Shown here: positions 11,030 through 23,180 of the stretch, one piece after another
Position numbering within the stretch: position 1 is the first letter of the stretch
How the letters are laid out: the number at the start of each line of letters is the position of its first letter
DNA from: Iris pallida
Lineage: Eukaryota; Streptophyta; Magnoliopsida; Asparagales; Iridaceae
Direction: 5' to 3'
Assembly: GCA_029216955.1 (NCBI GenBank)
Contig: JANAVB010006999.1
Span: 3,003,102 to 3,067,101, forward strand
Length of the DNA stretch: 64,000 bases
Translations under genes and position numbers: made by a program
Notes under the pieces: generated by a model
Databases searched by the model: none
The model's input: the letters and a program-made list of their open reading frames with translations, nothing else
What the model was told of the DNA's origin: nothing

Positions 11030-14000
11030 TTGTGGATGTACAATCGTCATCCTGATGACATGTACGGTGTGCGGGATAAATTTATACAGGGTGTACAACA
11101 GTTCCTGCAGTTTGCCAAGGCGTTTCCTCAGTACATGGATCGTACAAAAATTAAGTGTCCATGTGTGAGATGTCGTAACTTGAAATATCATTCGGAAGTG
11201 GATGTGACATATTATTTCTATTCGAGGGGTTTCATGCCAAATTATTATCAGTGGACCGCACACGGAGAACTTGTGCCTTTAGCATCCGAGCCGGAGCCTT
11301 ATGTAGATGTCCACGAGCATGTTGATTACAACCAAGGGTGGACGAACATGGTTTTCGATGCTGCGGGGCCTAGTTTCGATCTGAATAATCAATATGCAGC
11401 TGAGGAGGCATCGAATGCCGATGCTACAAAGTTCATAGAGTTGCTGGAGAATGCAAGGACTCTTTTATATCCCGGTTGTGATGGCCATTCACCGTTGGAG
11501 GTGATTACAAGACTGCTGAGCATAAAATCAGATTTTAACATGTCTCAAGAATGCTACAACCAAATCCTGGAGTTAATTAAAGATATATTGCTGGAGGGTG
11601 CCAAGTTACCTAAAGTCTTCTACCGATCCAAGAGAATGGTAAAATCGCTCTGGATGGAGTATGAAAAAATTGATGCATGTCACAACGGATGCATGTTGTA
11701 CTATAAGGACGACAGGAATGAAAATGCCTGCAGATTTTGTGGTGCCGATCGCTTTAAGGCAACTAGTACAACAAGGACTTCAGGTGCACGCACGCCAACA
11801 GATTCGATGTACTATTTGCTTTTGATGCCGCGGTTGCAGAGATTGTTTATGGCAAAGGAGACAACTGATAATATGAGTTGGCACAAGCGGGAACAAATAA
11901 ATAGAGTACTGGATCATCCATCCGACGGGGAAGCATGGAAGCACTTTGATCGAGTGTATCCCAATTTTGCTTCGGAGCCGCGTAATATTAGATTGGAGCT
12001 TTCCTCCGACAATTTTACCCCATTTGGACTTTCGGGCTCACAATATTCTTGTTGGCCTGTGATTGTTACTCCGTACAACTTGCCGTCTTGGATGTGTATG
12101 AAGACTCCTTATATGTTCCTAATTGTTATTATTTCAGGTCCGAAGAACCCGAAGAGGAACATCGATGTGTACTTACAGTCCTTGGTAGATGAGCTGAATC
12201 AGTTGTGGGAAGTAGGTGCAACCATATATGATGTTTCCAAAAAGCAGAACTTCCAGATGAGGGCTGCACTAATGTGGACCATCAATAATTTCCCGGCCTA
12301 TGGAATGTTATCGGGTTGGAGCACCCATGGTCGTCACGCATGTCCGTATTGCATGGATCACACTAAGGCTTTCCATTTGAAATACGGAGAAAAACCGTAC
12401 TTCTTCGATTGTCATCGACAGTTCCTGCCAAAGGATCATCCGTATCGAAGGAACAAGAATTTTTTTGTACTGGCGTGGTAGAAAAGTCCAGTCCACCGCC
12501 ACGATGGTCCGGGGATACGATATGGAAGAAAGTTAAAGAATTGTCAAGTGTTATTGAAGAGCCTACAACGGGGTACAAGTGTGATAGATTTGGCCGTGCT
12601 CACAACTGGACGATGAGGAGTATATTCTGGGACCGACCATATTGGAGTGACCATCCGCTCAGACATAACCTGGATGTCATGTATATCGAAAAGAATGTCT
12701 TTGACAATATAATAAATACTGTGATGGACGTAAATGGGAAGACGAAATACAATCCCAAGGCTAGGTTGGACTTAGAAGAAATATGCAGACGTCCAGAGTT
12801 GCATTTGATAAAGGAAGGCAGTAGGAAGTATAAGCAGACCAAGGCCATTTTTTCACTGGACAAGGAGGACAAAGGTAGACTTTGTAGGTGGATCCAGGGC
12901 CTAAAATTTCCAGATGGGTACGTATCAAATTTGAGAAGATGTGTTGACCCGAAGGAGAATAAAGTACATGGTATGAAGAGCCACGACTATCACATTTTTA
13001 TGGAGATGTTAATCCCGATTGCATTTCGGAAATTCTTACCCCAGGTCGTTTGGGATCCACTGACAGAGCTTAGCATATTCTTCAGAGATCTTTGTTCTGC
13101 TAAGTTGCTCGTCGATCGGCTTAAAAAGCAGGAGAAGGACATTGCAGTAACATTGTGTAAGCTTGAGAGGGTGTTTCCTCCTAGATTCTTTGACTCTATG
13201 GAGCATTTACCAATTCATCTTTCCTATGAGGCACGTATTGGTGGGCCCTTCGGTTATCGGTGGATGTACTCGTTCGAGCGCCATCTAAAGCACCTAAAGA
13301 GAAAGGTGAGAAATAAGGCACGGGTCGAGGGTTCTATTTGTGAAGCCTATGTCCTTGAGGAGATTACAAACTTTTGTTCAATGTATTTCAAGTCTCATAT
13401 TGCTACAAATAGAACAATTGCTCCGAGGAACGACGATGGAGATATAGAATATAATGATGCATTATTGAAAGTCTTCAATGCTCTTGGAAAGCCTTCTGGA
13501 AAACTGAAAAAGAGATATTTGAATGATGAGGAACTAAGGGCTGCCCAGTTATATATATTACTCAACTGCGAGGAGGATGAAGTGGAAAAACTAGAGTGGT
13601 AAGTAAAAATTTTCAACGTTCAAGTCATCTATTTGTTGATTACGTTATTATAATTTAACTAATTGACTGATATTTATTAGTTTTTCGCAAATTTAATGAT
13701 GAGGTGAGGTCAAGTAGACCATACATTGCAGATGAAGAAGTAGAAGAAGAAATGAGATTTCATTTTCCGTCTTGGTTTAATGCATATGTAAGAAGCTAGT
13801 TAGAATCTTCCTCCATTTGTATTTGCACAAGAAATAACTTAACATTGAACTTAATTTTGTATCTTCTTGTGTTTAGGTCGATCGTCCGGACGTCATCCTT
13901 GAGAATGAATCTATTAGAACTCTTGCCAAGGGACCAATTTATGCCGTCAAAATATGGCCAAGCTATTGCGTGAATGGATTTAGGTTCAAGTCAACAAATG

Positions 14001-14608
14001 CTTCCATCAGAGATAGCTTCCTGGATCTTGATTCCACAAAAAATAGTTGTTTGTGTATCAAATCTACAAACTACAAAGATGTCACTCCAGGCAATGATTT
14101 CTATGGCGTCTTACGGGAGATTGTGGAATTGACGTACAATTATGGCACAGGGCCTGCTAAGATCGTGTTGTTCAAAGTTGATTGGTTCGATCCGATACAA
14201 GATTAAGGATGGAAAATTGACAAGCATAGTCTTATGGATATTAACTACCGTCGTCGATACCAAGGATACGAATCATTTATCCTAGCAAGTCAAGCTCAAC
14301 TCGTATATTTTACAACATATCCTAGACGGAGAACAACGAGGTACGATTGGTGGACAGTATGCAAGACTAAAGCCAGAAATACCTACAACGTCGACGAAGT
14401 GGCTTATCAGGAGGATGAGCTGCCTCTTGTACCAAATACAGTTGATGTCGACTCAGCAGAAGTTCTCTATTTTATGTCTACTTGTGTAGAAGAGGTACAA
14501 GTATCCGAAGGAGAAGACGAAGGAGATGCCAGTGAAGATGAGGAGGAAGAGGATGAGGATGAGGAGGAGGAGGCAAATGAAGAAGATGAATTTTCAGAGG
14601 ATGATTGA
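11030..14608 (+). pseudogene. CACTA-1 TNP2-type transposase (Transposase_21), frameshifted
   Basis: Order seen: a Transpos_assoc N-terminus (residues 1-80) with CPCVRCRN; a Transposase_21 core with FGLSGSQYSCWPV, NLPSWMCMKTPYMF and NFQMRAALMWTINNFPAYG; DUF4218 with GMKSHDYHIFMEML and FDSMEHLPIHLSYEA; then DUF4216 with YDWWTVCKTKARNTYNVDE; and an acidic Glu/Asp tail. Apparent exons are 11030-13598, 13681-13787 and 13877-14608, with GT-AG borders. Defects: a frameshift in a T run at about 12458-12468, a likely 1-nt shift at the first splice junction, and TAA at 14204-14206. The enzyme cuts CACTA ends in the nucleus. The start was taken at an ATG matching the family's N-terminus. Confidence 0.9.
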
Positions 14609-15178
14609 GAAACTGTGATTTTATTGTATTCATATTTTTGTAATCTTAAATTATAAACTGTGATCATTTCTATTAGTATTCAGATTTTTGTAAACTTAAA
14701 TTATGAACTCCAATGTATGCAGATATTTCTAAACTTTTATTATATTTATTTATATTTTTAATCATATGTTATTATCAGCATGGCAGGACGATGCGGAGGC
14801 ATAGCAGGACGACACGGAGATAGGTCAGGACGAGCCGTGTCCTTAGGTGGACAGAGAGCTTCGTTACCAGAGGATTGCTCCGGACCATCGTCCGACCCGA
14901 GCACTCCATGTACCATACGGTCGCAGGTCCGGATGGCAGTACAACTGGGATGAGCAGTTCCAGGCTTGCTGATACTCCTTTCCCTAGCCTTCCTATCGCT
15001 GATGGCAGCATGGAGGGTGGAAAGCAGGTGGAGGAGTTAGACCCTACTCCCGTCCGTCCGGATCCATACCAGAGAGATCCTCTATGCACACCTCAGGACG
15101 AGACGAGAATAGAGATTTGGGTCGACGGTCCTACGAAGTAAGTTAAATGAATATATATATATTTTATGCATGTCTGTA

Positions 15179-15216
<38 letters not shown>

Positions 15217-16624
15217 TGAATATAATTATTGTTGTATACATATATCGTCCTTCGTCGGTACAGAGAGCGTTGGACTCCTTTCTGAGGTCCAACTATGGGG
15301 GTCCGTAGATCAACTACTCAGATGCCTCGGAAGATAGGAAGGCATTCTGGTTTGCCCACTTCAAGGTAATTAAAGATAGTTAATTTAGTAGGATTAATAT
15401 AAGTTTAAGAATTTTTTAGAACTTATTACTTTAATTTGTAATTCTTGTAGATGACCTATTTTTATCCACCACACCGGGCCGAGCAGATTGAGAGGCATTT
15501 TTCTGCCGTCGCCGCCAAGCTGATCCGTGATGCAATTGACGATCAGAAAGCTCGTCATCGCTCCAAAAAGCCGATTGCTAGATGGATCATGCCTGACCAG
15601 TGGACCGCGATGAGGGCTCGATTTGAGGAGCCTCGGTGCAGAGAGCGGTCGGAGAAGGCAAAAGCGACTAGGACGAGGGCCAGAAAGTGGTGTGGTGGAT
15701 CGATTCCTATGACGGAGCATTTTTGTCGTCTGGTATGTAATTTATTACAATATATAAGATTTTATTGATAGTAGGAAAGAAAATTTTCTATTTTAATAAA
15801 GAATAAAATATTACAAACACGCAGGTACAGAGGGGTGAGGACGCAAATATGGTAACCGTCTTCCTGGCCACCCATCGGAAGGACGAGAAGCTTATCGACG
15901 AGAGGGCTACTCAGAGCTATGTATGTACTAATTTAGATTTCGTTAATTTTAACATAACTTGAAGAATATATAGATAACCATATAGTTAATAATAATTAAA
16001 TACTTTAGACGTTTATTAGGCTAATTTAGGTAAGTACTAATTTATAGATATGCATAATTTTCTAGGATGAGTTTATTAGGCTACGTGAGCGTGCGAGTGC
16101 TAGTGCACCTACAGAGGGAGGGGTTGGTACATCGCAGTCCTCTCCGCCTCAGTCAGAGGACGAGCTCTGGAAGACTGCCGTTGGTGGTCTTCATAGGGGT
16201 ACGTACTACGGTACGGGGTCCTACGGCACATTTGTTACGACGCAGGCATCCAGGGCTCCCTCTTTCAGTGCGCATTCACAGCCCTCACAGGCCAAGTCGG
16301 TCCGAGTCGAAGATACCATTGCCCACCAGATTGCTGAGCTATGTGATGATATGCTGAAGAGGATTTCTGAGCAGCCAGGGTCTCAGGTGCAAGGGGACGC
16401 TGCGTCGGTCACCGCACGCTTTGACGAGCTCGAGCATACCGTAAGGGACGTACATAGGACGCAAAAGTCCATTCACGGCACCGTTATTAGGATAGCGGCT
16501 TGCATGGTGCAATGCAGCGCCAGACTGCTAGCCCTAGAGGAGACGCGGACGCACCCATCTCCAGTGGTTACACTGCCTCCTTTTTCAACGGTTACACTGC
16601 TACTACTAAAATACAGCAATTAGG

Positions 16625-16970
16625 CGACAGACCATTAGTGACGGATCATATCCGTTGGTAATAGCGACGGGCTAGCGACTACCTTGTGACGGACTACCGT
16701 CAGAACGCAATGGATAATTTTTTAATTTTTTTTTGTGTCAAAATTAGTCGCACATCCGTCGCTAATTTGATAAAAATTTAGCAACAGATTGATCTCCGTC
16801 GCAAATATGTCACACATTGTGGCAGCAAAATTTGGAAAAAATGGCACGATAAATTAGCGTCTAACTAGCGACGGACGTTCCGTCGGTAATCTAGTGGGTA
16901 TTTCGCGACTACCTAGCGACGGATATATCCGTCGGTAGTCCGTCGCTAAATACTGTAACCTAACTTAAAT
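16625..16970. repeat. CACTA-2 5' subterminal repeat array
   Basis: Repeated GCGACGG/CCGTCGC words in both orientations, some forming palindromes such as GCGACGGATATATCCGTCG near 16915. This is the presumed binding region for the element's own protein. Confidence 0.8.
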
Positions 16971-17109
16971 TGAACCGACGGGAGGGAATTTTTTATTCCC
17001 CTCAAAAGACTCTCTCTTCCCCCCTCTCTCTCTCTCTCCGGCGGCGAGCTCTCTCCGACGGGTCTCTCTCTCTCTCTCTCTCCCTCTCTTTCTCTCTATT
17101 TAGCATAAC

Positions 17110-17500
17110 ATATAGGGTTTCGGGTTGGTGGGGGGGTCGGCTGTCGCTGGGGCCGGCGGGTGGAGGGAGGGAGTGGGGGCGGGGAGGAGGTTGTTGAGGG
17201 CGGGAGGCAGGGTAGGGTTTAGGGTTTCGGGGCAGGGGTAGGGTTTCGGGTGGGGGGGTCGGCTGTCGCGGGGGCCGACGGTGAGGAGGGAGGGAGGGGG
17301 ACGGGGGGTGGATGGTATTGGGTGCGGGGCGGGGGGCAGTGGTAGGGTTTAGGGTTTGCTGTCGGGGGGTGAGGGGGAGGGGGGTGGGTGTTTGCTGTCG
17401 GGGGGAAGGGGTGGGGTGGGGGTTTGCTGTCGGGGTGGGGTGGGGGAGGGGGTTTGCTGTCCGGCGGGGTAGGGGAGGGGGTAGGGGGTATCGGTGGTTT
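17110..17500 (+). other. Extremely G-rich leader segment of CACTA-2
   Basis: The plus strand has dozens of G runs of 3-7 with little C, including repeated GGGTTTGCTGTCGGGG-like units. It follows a CT-rich stretch. Open frames here are low-complexity Gly/Arg and not credible proteins. The composition predicts G-quadruplexes in DNA or in sense RNA. Confidence 0.75.
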
Positions 17501-18470
17501 CGGATCGGACCATTCCTATGAGTATCGGTGGTTTCGAATCAGAGTATCGGATCGGAGGAGGGGGTATAGGTGGTTTCAGATCGGACCAATCCTATGAGTA
17601 TCGGATCGGGGGAGGGGGGTATCGGAATCGGTATCGGAATCAAAATCGGTATCGGACCATTCCTATGAGTATCGGATCGGGGGTATCGATAATATCGATG
17701 GTTTCGGATCGCAGTATCGGATTTTTTGGTATCGAAAAACAAATAGCTACTAATAAATTATTAATATAAAAAATTTATTAAAGTATCGACCGATACCGAT
17801 ACCGATCGGAGTATCTGACTATTCTTATGAGGATGGTTTAAAGTATCGGCCGATACCGATCCGATACTGTCGATACCGGTACAGTTTGGCATGTCCCGCT
17901 CCGATACTGACCGATACCCGATACTGACCAATATCGATCCGATATTGTCCGATACTGTTACAGTTTGGTATGTCCCGGTATCGATATCGGATTATCCCTA
18001 TGAGTATCGGTATCGGGGGTATCGGTAATATCGGTGGTTTCGGATCGGAGTATCAAATTTTTTGGTATCGAAAAACAAATAGCTATTAATAAATTATTAA
18101 TATTAATAATTTATTAAAGTATCAGCCGATACCGATACCGATCGGAGTATCGAACTATTCTTATGAGGATGGTTTAAAGTATCGGCCGATACAAATCCGA
18201 TACTGCCGATACCGGTACAGTTTGGCATGTCCCGCTCCGATACTGACCGGTACCCGATACTGACCGATACCGATCCGATACTGTCCGATACCGATATAGT
18301 TTGGCATGTCCCGGTATCGGTATCGGACTATCCCTATGAGTATCGACATCGGGGGTATCGGTAATATCGGTAGTTTCGGATCGGAGTATCGGATTTTTTG
18401 TTATCGAAAAACAAATAGCTATTAATAAGTTATTAATATTAATAATTTATTAAAGTATCAACCTATTCTT
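17494..18470. repeat. TATCGG repeats and 336-bp tandem repeat in CACTA-2
   Basis: Short TATCGG/CCGATA words fill this region. From 17681 a larger unit starting GGGTATCG repeats at 18017 and 18353, exactly 336 bp each. Each unit has GGTTTCGGATCG, an AT-rich stretch (AAACAAATAGCTA, TAATAAATTATTAATA), then GGCCGATACCGAT words and GTTTGGCATGTCCC. The third copy is partial. It lies between the element's 5' end and the transposase start. Confidence 0.88.
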
Positions 18471-18513
18471 ATGTTTAGTTTGTCTTACGATACATATTTT
18501 CACATCCAAATTG

Positions 18514-21447
18514 AGGATGAATCGTTACTTTGTTGATCGTACATGGATGTACAAACGGCAACACGAGAGAAGAATTGGTGTGAGTGACGATTTTCAGGCA
18601 GGAGTGGAAGTATTTCTTAAGTATGCCATGAGCAAAGCTCTGTACATGGACGATAACAAAATCAAGTGTCCATGTGTTAATTGTCACAATAGACGTTACG
18701 AAGAAGTGGTGACTGTGAGAGATCATTTGACCCGTAAGGATTTCGTATGTGATTACGGCTTGTGGTCATCGCAAGGTGAATTATATTCGGAAAGATAGGC
18801 TGCGAAAGCTGCTACTTATGCTTTTGATGATAATGCTGCAATGGATGTCCTCGAAGACGACGGATGCTCTGTTGATTATGGAGACGTACAGAACCTTGCA
18901 CGAGATATGGTGTATGATACGGCAGGGCCTAATTTTGATCTAGAGGATCCTAATCCCGAGGCGAAGGAGTTCTATAATATGTTTCAGGACGCAGATACTT
19001 CTCTATATCCTGGTTGTGAGACTCATTCTATACTGTCAGTGACGATGCGGTTGCTGAACATAAAGTCTGATTTTAACTTGCCACAAGCTTGCTATGATCA
19101 GATCACACAACTAATCAAGGAGGTGTTACCGAAGGAATCAAAAGAGCTCCCAAAAAACTTCTATAAGTCAAAGATGATGGTTCGACAACTGGAACTGGGG
19201 TACAAGAAGATAGATTGTTGTCGCAATGGATGCATATTGTACTACAAAGAGAATTGTGTATCAGAAAGTTGCAGCTTCTGTAATGCGGATCGTTACAAGC
19301 CAGTGCCGGAAAAAGAAAAGTCAACTAGAAAATAACGTCCTTACAAGTATATGCATTACTTGTCGATCACAAAGCGCTTGTAGAGGATGTATATGTCTCT
19401 GAATACAGAGGAACACATGATGTGGCACAACGAAGAACGCATAAAGGACGGAGGAGAATTGTCACATCCTTCAGATGGAGAGGCGTGGAAACATTTTAAT
19501 TTGTGTCATCCAGGTTTTGCTGTAAAGCCTAGAAATGTATGCCTTGCGCTATATTCTGATGGCTTCGCCCCTTTCGGACAGTCGGGATCTCAATACTCAT
19601 GCTGGCCGGTCATTCTTATCCTTTACAATCTGCCACCATGGATGTGTATGAAGACTCCTTATATATTCTTGATAGCTATCATACCCGGTCCCAAAAATCC
19701 GACGAAGAACATCGATATATATTTACAGTCGTTGGTGGATGAGCTGAAACAGATGTGGGAGATCGGCATCACGACGTATAATATTTCCAGGAAACAGAAC
19801 TTTCAGATGAGAGCTTCATTCATGTGGACAATCAATGATTTTCCAGTATACGGTATGCTATCGGGATGGAGTACGCACGACAACATGTCTTGTCTGATAT
19901 GCATGGAAAATAGTAAGGCGTTTCGCCTTAGGCATGGAGGAAAAACTTCTTTCTTTGACTATCACCGTCAATTTCTGCCCGTGAGCCATCCTTGGCGAAA
20001 GAACAAGGACGCGTTTAGATATGAAAAACAAGAATTTCTTGATCCTCCTGCCAGATTGTTGGGATACGATATTTGGGAAGTTGTAAAGGAATTTCCTACC
20101 GCAATGGAAGATCCATCGAACAATCGTGTCGAGGGGTTCGGACAAAGCCATAACTGGACCAAATGGAGTATTTTCTGGGACTTGCCTTATTGGAAAGATA
20201 ATCTTATAAGGCATAATCTTGATGTCATGCATATCGAAAAGAACGTGTTCGATAATGTCTTCAGTACCGTCATGGATATTAAAGGAAAGACGAAGGACAA
20301 TCCAAAAGCAAGACAAGACATGGCCGAGATATGCAAACGTCATGATCTAAACTTGATAGAAAGGGAAGATGGTGGACAATTAAGTAAGCCTATAGCGCCA
20401 TATACATTGAGCAAGAAAGATAGATTAATAATCTGCAAGTGGATATCTACTTTAAGATTTCCCGACGGCTATGTATCGAATTTGTCTAGATGCGTTGATC
20501 TCAATAAACGCAAGCTAACAGGAATGAAGAGTCACGACTGTCACGTGTTTATGAAAAGATTACTGTCTATTGCTTTGAGAGAGTTGTTGCCTTCTGTTGT
20601 ATGGGTTCCGTTGGCCGAGCTGTCTACATTTTTTTGGGATATCTGTTCAACTAAGTTGACGGTGCAATATATGGTACAACTTGAGGAGAAGATTGTCTTA
20701 ACAATTTGCAAGTTAGAGAAAATATTTCTGTCGGGCTTTTTTGATAGCATGGAGCATCTACCGATTCATTTACCAGACGAAGTCCGTGTCGGTGCATCTG
20801 TTCATTATCGATGGATGTACCCCTTTGAAAGGTAAATAAAAATTGATATAATTAAAGTAGAATTTTATAATTCATTGTCAATTCTCAAGATAATTTATTT
20901 TTCTAGGTACCTACACCATCTAAAGAAGAAAATTGACAAAAAGGCTCATATAGAGGATTCGATATGCGAAACATATCTTATCGAGGAGGTGTCAAACTTC
21001 TGCTCCATTTATTTCGATACTCATGTCGATAGGGCTGCAAACGAGCCGAGCCGAGCCAAGCTTTTGTAAGCTTGAGCTTGGCTTGACTAGAATTATTCAA
21101 GCTCGAGCTCGAGCTCGAGCTTGATAAGTTTTTTATTTTGAAGCTTGAGCTTGGCTCGAGCTTGTTTATATTAAGCTTGAGCTTGGCTTGCTTTGAGCTC
21201 GAGCTTGGCTTGATAAGGAAGCTTGATTCAAGCTTGATAAACAAGCTCGATAAGCTTGAAATCAAGCTTGTCTCTCAACTTTATTTCAAGCTCATTAAGC
21301 TTGAATTCAAGCGAGCTTGATTTTTAGCTAGTTAGGTTTGATTTCAAGTATATGAAATATTAACAATTTATTTACAGAAATTTAATTAAAAAAGTTTCTT
21401 AATATCACTTATTAAGGACATAAATATATAATACACACAACCATATC

Positions 21448-21505
<58 letters not shown>

Positions 21506-23035
21506 GAATTCAACAAAAAACAAATGAGCTTCTAAACAAGCCAGCTCGCAAGCTCATAAACGATCCAGCTCGCGAGCTCAATCGAGCCGAGTACTTCTAA
21601 GCTTGAGCTTGGCTTGTTTATTAAACGAGCTCAAAAATAAAGCTTGAGCTTGGCTTGTTTACTAAACGAACCGAGCTCAAACAAGCTTTTATCAAGCCGA
21701 GCTTCGAGCAGCTCGCGAACGGCTTGGCTCATTTACAGCCCTACATGTCGAGATAAATTGAAATAGACCTCAAAAGAATGACGAAGACGTTGAGGATGGA
21801 GGTATATTTAATTTAAGGGACAAGCCTATTGGGGCTAGTAAGAATTGGTGGTTGACTGACGATGAGTATGATGCCCCGCATCGATATGTATTGTTAAATT
21901 GTGACATACAAGAAGTGAGAGATTTGGAGAAGTAAGTGACTACACCTCGTTATAATCTCTAATTTGATGAAGTAAGTGACTACACTTATTTTTATTCTCT
22001 CTAACAGTGTCTTTAGAGATGAAGTCAAAATAAGGACACCCGATATTACCGATGAGGGACTTCAAAAAGAGGTTGATTGTACCTTTCCGACCTGGTTTCA
22101 AAAATACGTAAGTAACTGAGATAATATGTTATGCGGCTACCATTAAAATATATACAAGTAAAATATTTAAATTATCATTATTTGTTTACAGGTTTTATTG
22201 CCTGAAACAACACTCACAAATGAGAGCATTCGTTATTTGGCATTAGGACCGAAGAAGCATGCGAAGACTTGGCCAGGCTATGTCGTTAATGGCTTCGAGT
22301 TTAAGGCAACTCAGCATGCTATAAATGCCAAATTTGTCAATAAAAACTTCAGTACTAATGATTCTGGTGTTTGCATAAGAGGCACCATCTATGACGACGA
22401 GCCGGACTTTGACTATTATGGAGTGCTTCGGGATATTGTAGATGTACAATATAGTGTCCCATATGATATGCATATTGTGATGTTCAAATGTGATTGGTTC
22501 GATACGACACCAAATATCAGTTGGAGAATCGATAAACAATTTGGATTCGTCGATATAAATCATCACAGAAGGTATAGAGGGTCCGACACGTTTGCGATAG
22601 TAAGTCAGGCTGTTCAAGTCTACTATACAAGCTACCCAAGGTGTCACAGAGATCAATTTGACTGGTGGACAGTATGCAAGATTAAATCTAGAAATACATT
22701 CAACGTTGGGATCCAACATACCAAGAGGACGAGATCGAAAAGCCCTAATACTTGGAACAACAGTCGGATACCATGGATGTTGAATTAGAAGTTGATATAC
22801 CTCCTGCTGAAAAAAATAGAGGGGAGGAAGAGGTTGATATACAAGGCTTAGATGTCAACCAGGGGAGAAAGAGGCGTCTTATCCCAAGTATTGAGACAGA
22901 AGAAGAAGAAGAAGAAGAAGAAGAACTTGATGAGGATGAGGATGAGGATACAGATGAAGTCGACGATGAGGATGAGGATGATGATGAGAATAAAGATGAG
23001 GCCAAGGACAAGGACGAGAATGATGACGATGATTA
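18514..23035 (+). pseudogene. CACTA-2 TNP2-type transposase, multiply disabled
   Basis: This is a homologue of the CACTA-1 transposase with the same domain order. Transpos_assoc has KIKCPCVNCHN, Transposase_21 has FGQSGSQYSCWPV and NFQMRASFMWTINDFPVYG, DUF4218 has GMKSHDCHVFMKRL and FDSMEHLPIHLPDEV, DUF4216 has FDWWTVCKIKSRNTFNV, and an acidic tail ends at 23035. Apparent exons are 18514-20832, 20907-21931 (containing the hAT MITE), 22008-22107 and 22192-23035. In-frame stops lie at 18796-18798, 19333-19335, 19381-19383 and 21759-21761, with a frameshift near 22710-22750 before the tail. The encoded enzyme would cut CACTA ends in the nucleus. Confidence 0.9.
21030..21743. mobile_element. hAT-type MITE inserted in the CACTA-2 transposase exon
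   Basis: Terminal inverted repeats are TAGGGCTGCAAACGAGCC at the left and, reversed, TAGGGCTGTAAATGAGCC at the right. A perfect 8-bp TSD CATGTCGA (21022-21029 and 21744-21751) marks it as hAT class. Inside are many AAGCTTGAGCTTGG / CCAAGCTCGAGCTT words, partly palindromic, and a (TA)n run at about 21450-21500. There is no coding capacity. The insertion splits the DUF4218 end of the transposase. Confidence 0.92.
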
Positions 23036-23180
23036 AATATCGGTATATTTCAGTTTATGTTTTTGTCGAGGCCGAGGCCGAGGCCGAGGACGATTCAGTT
23101 TAAATTAAACTTCTGTATTCTTCTTTCAGTTTATGTTTTTGTCGTTCGATCATCTACTTATTGTATGATTTTTTTTGCAG

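Noticed and set aside
15180..15215. (TA)n run
   Set aside because: An ordinary intronic microsatellite in the CACTA-1 second gene.
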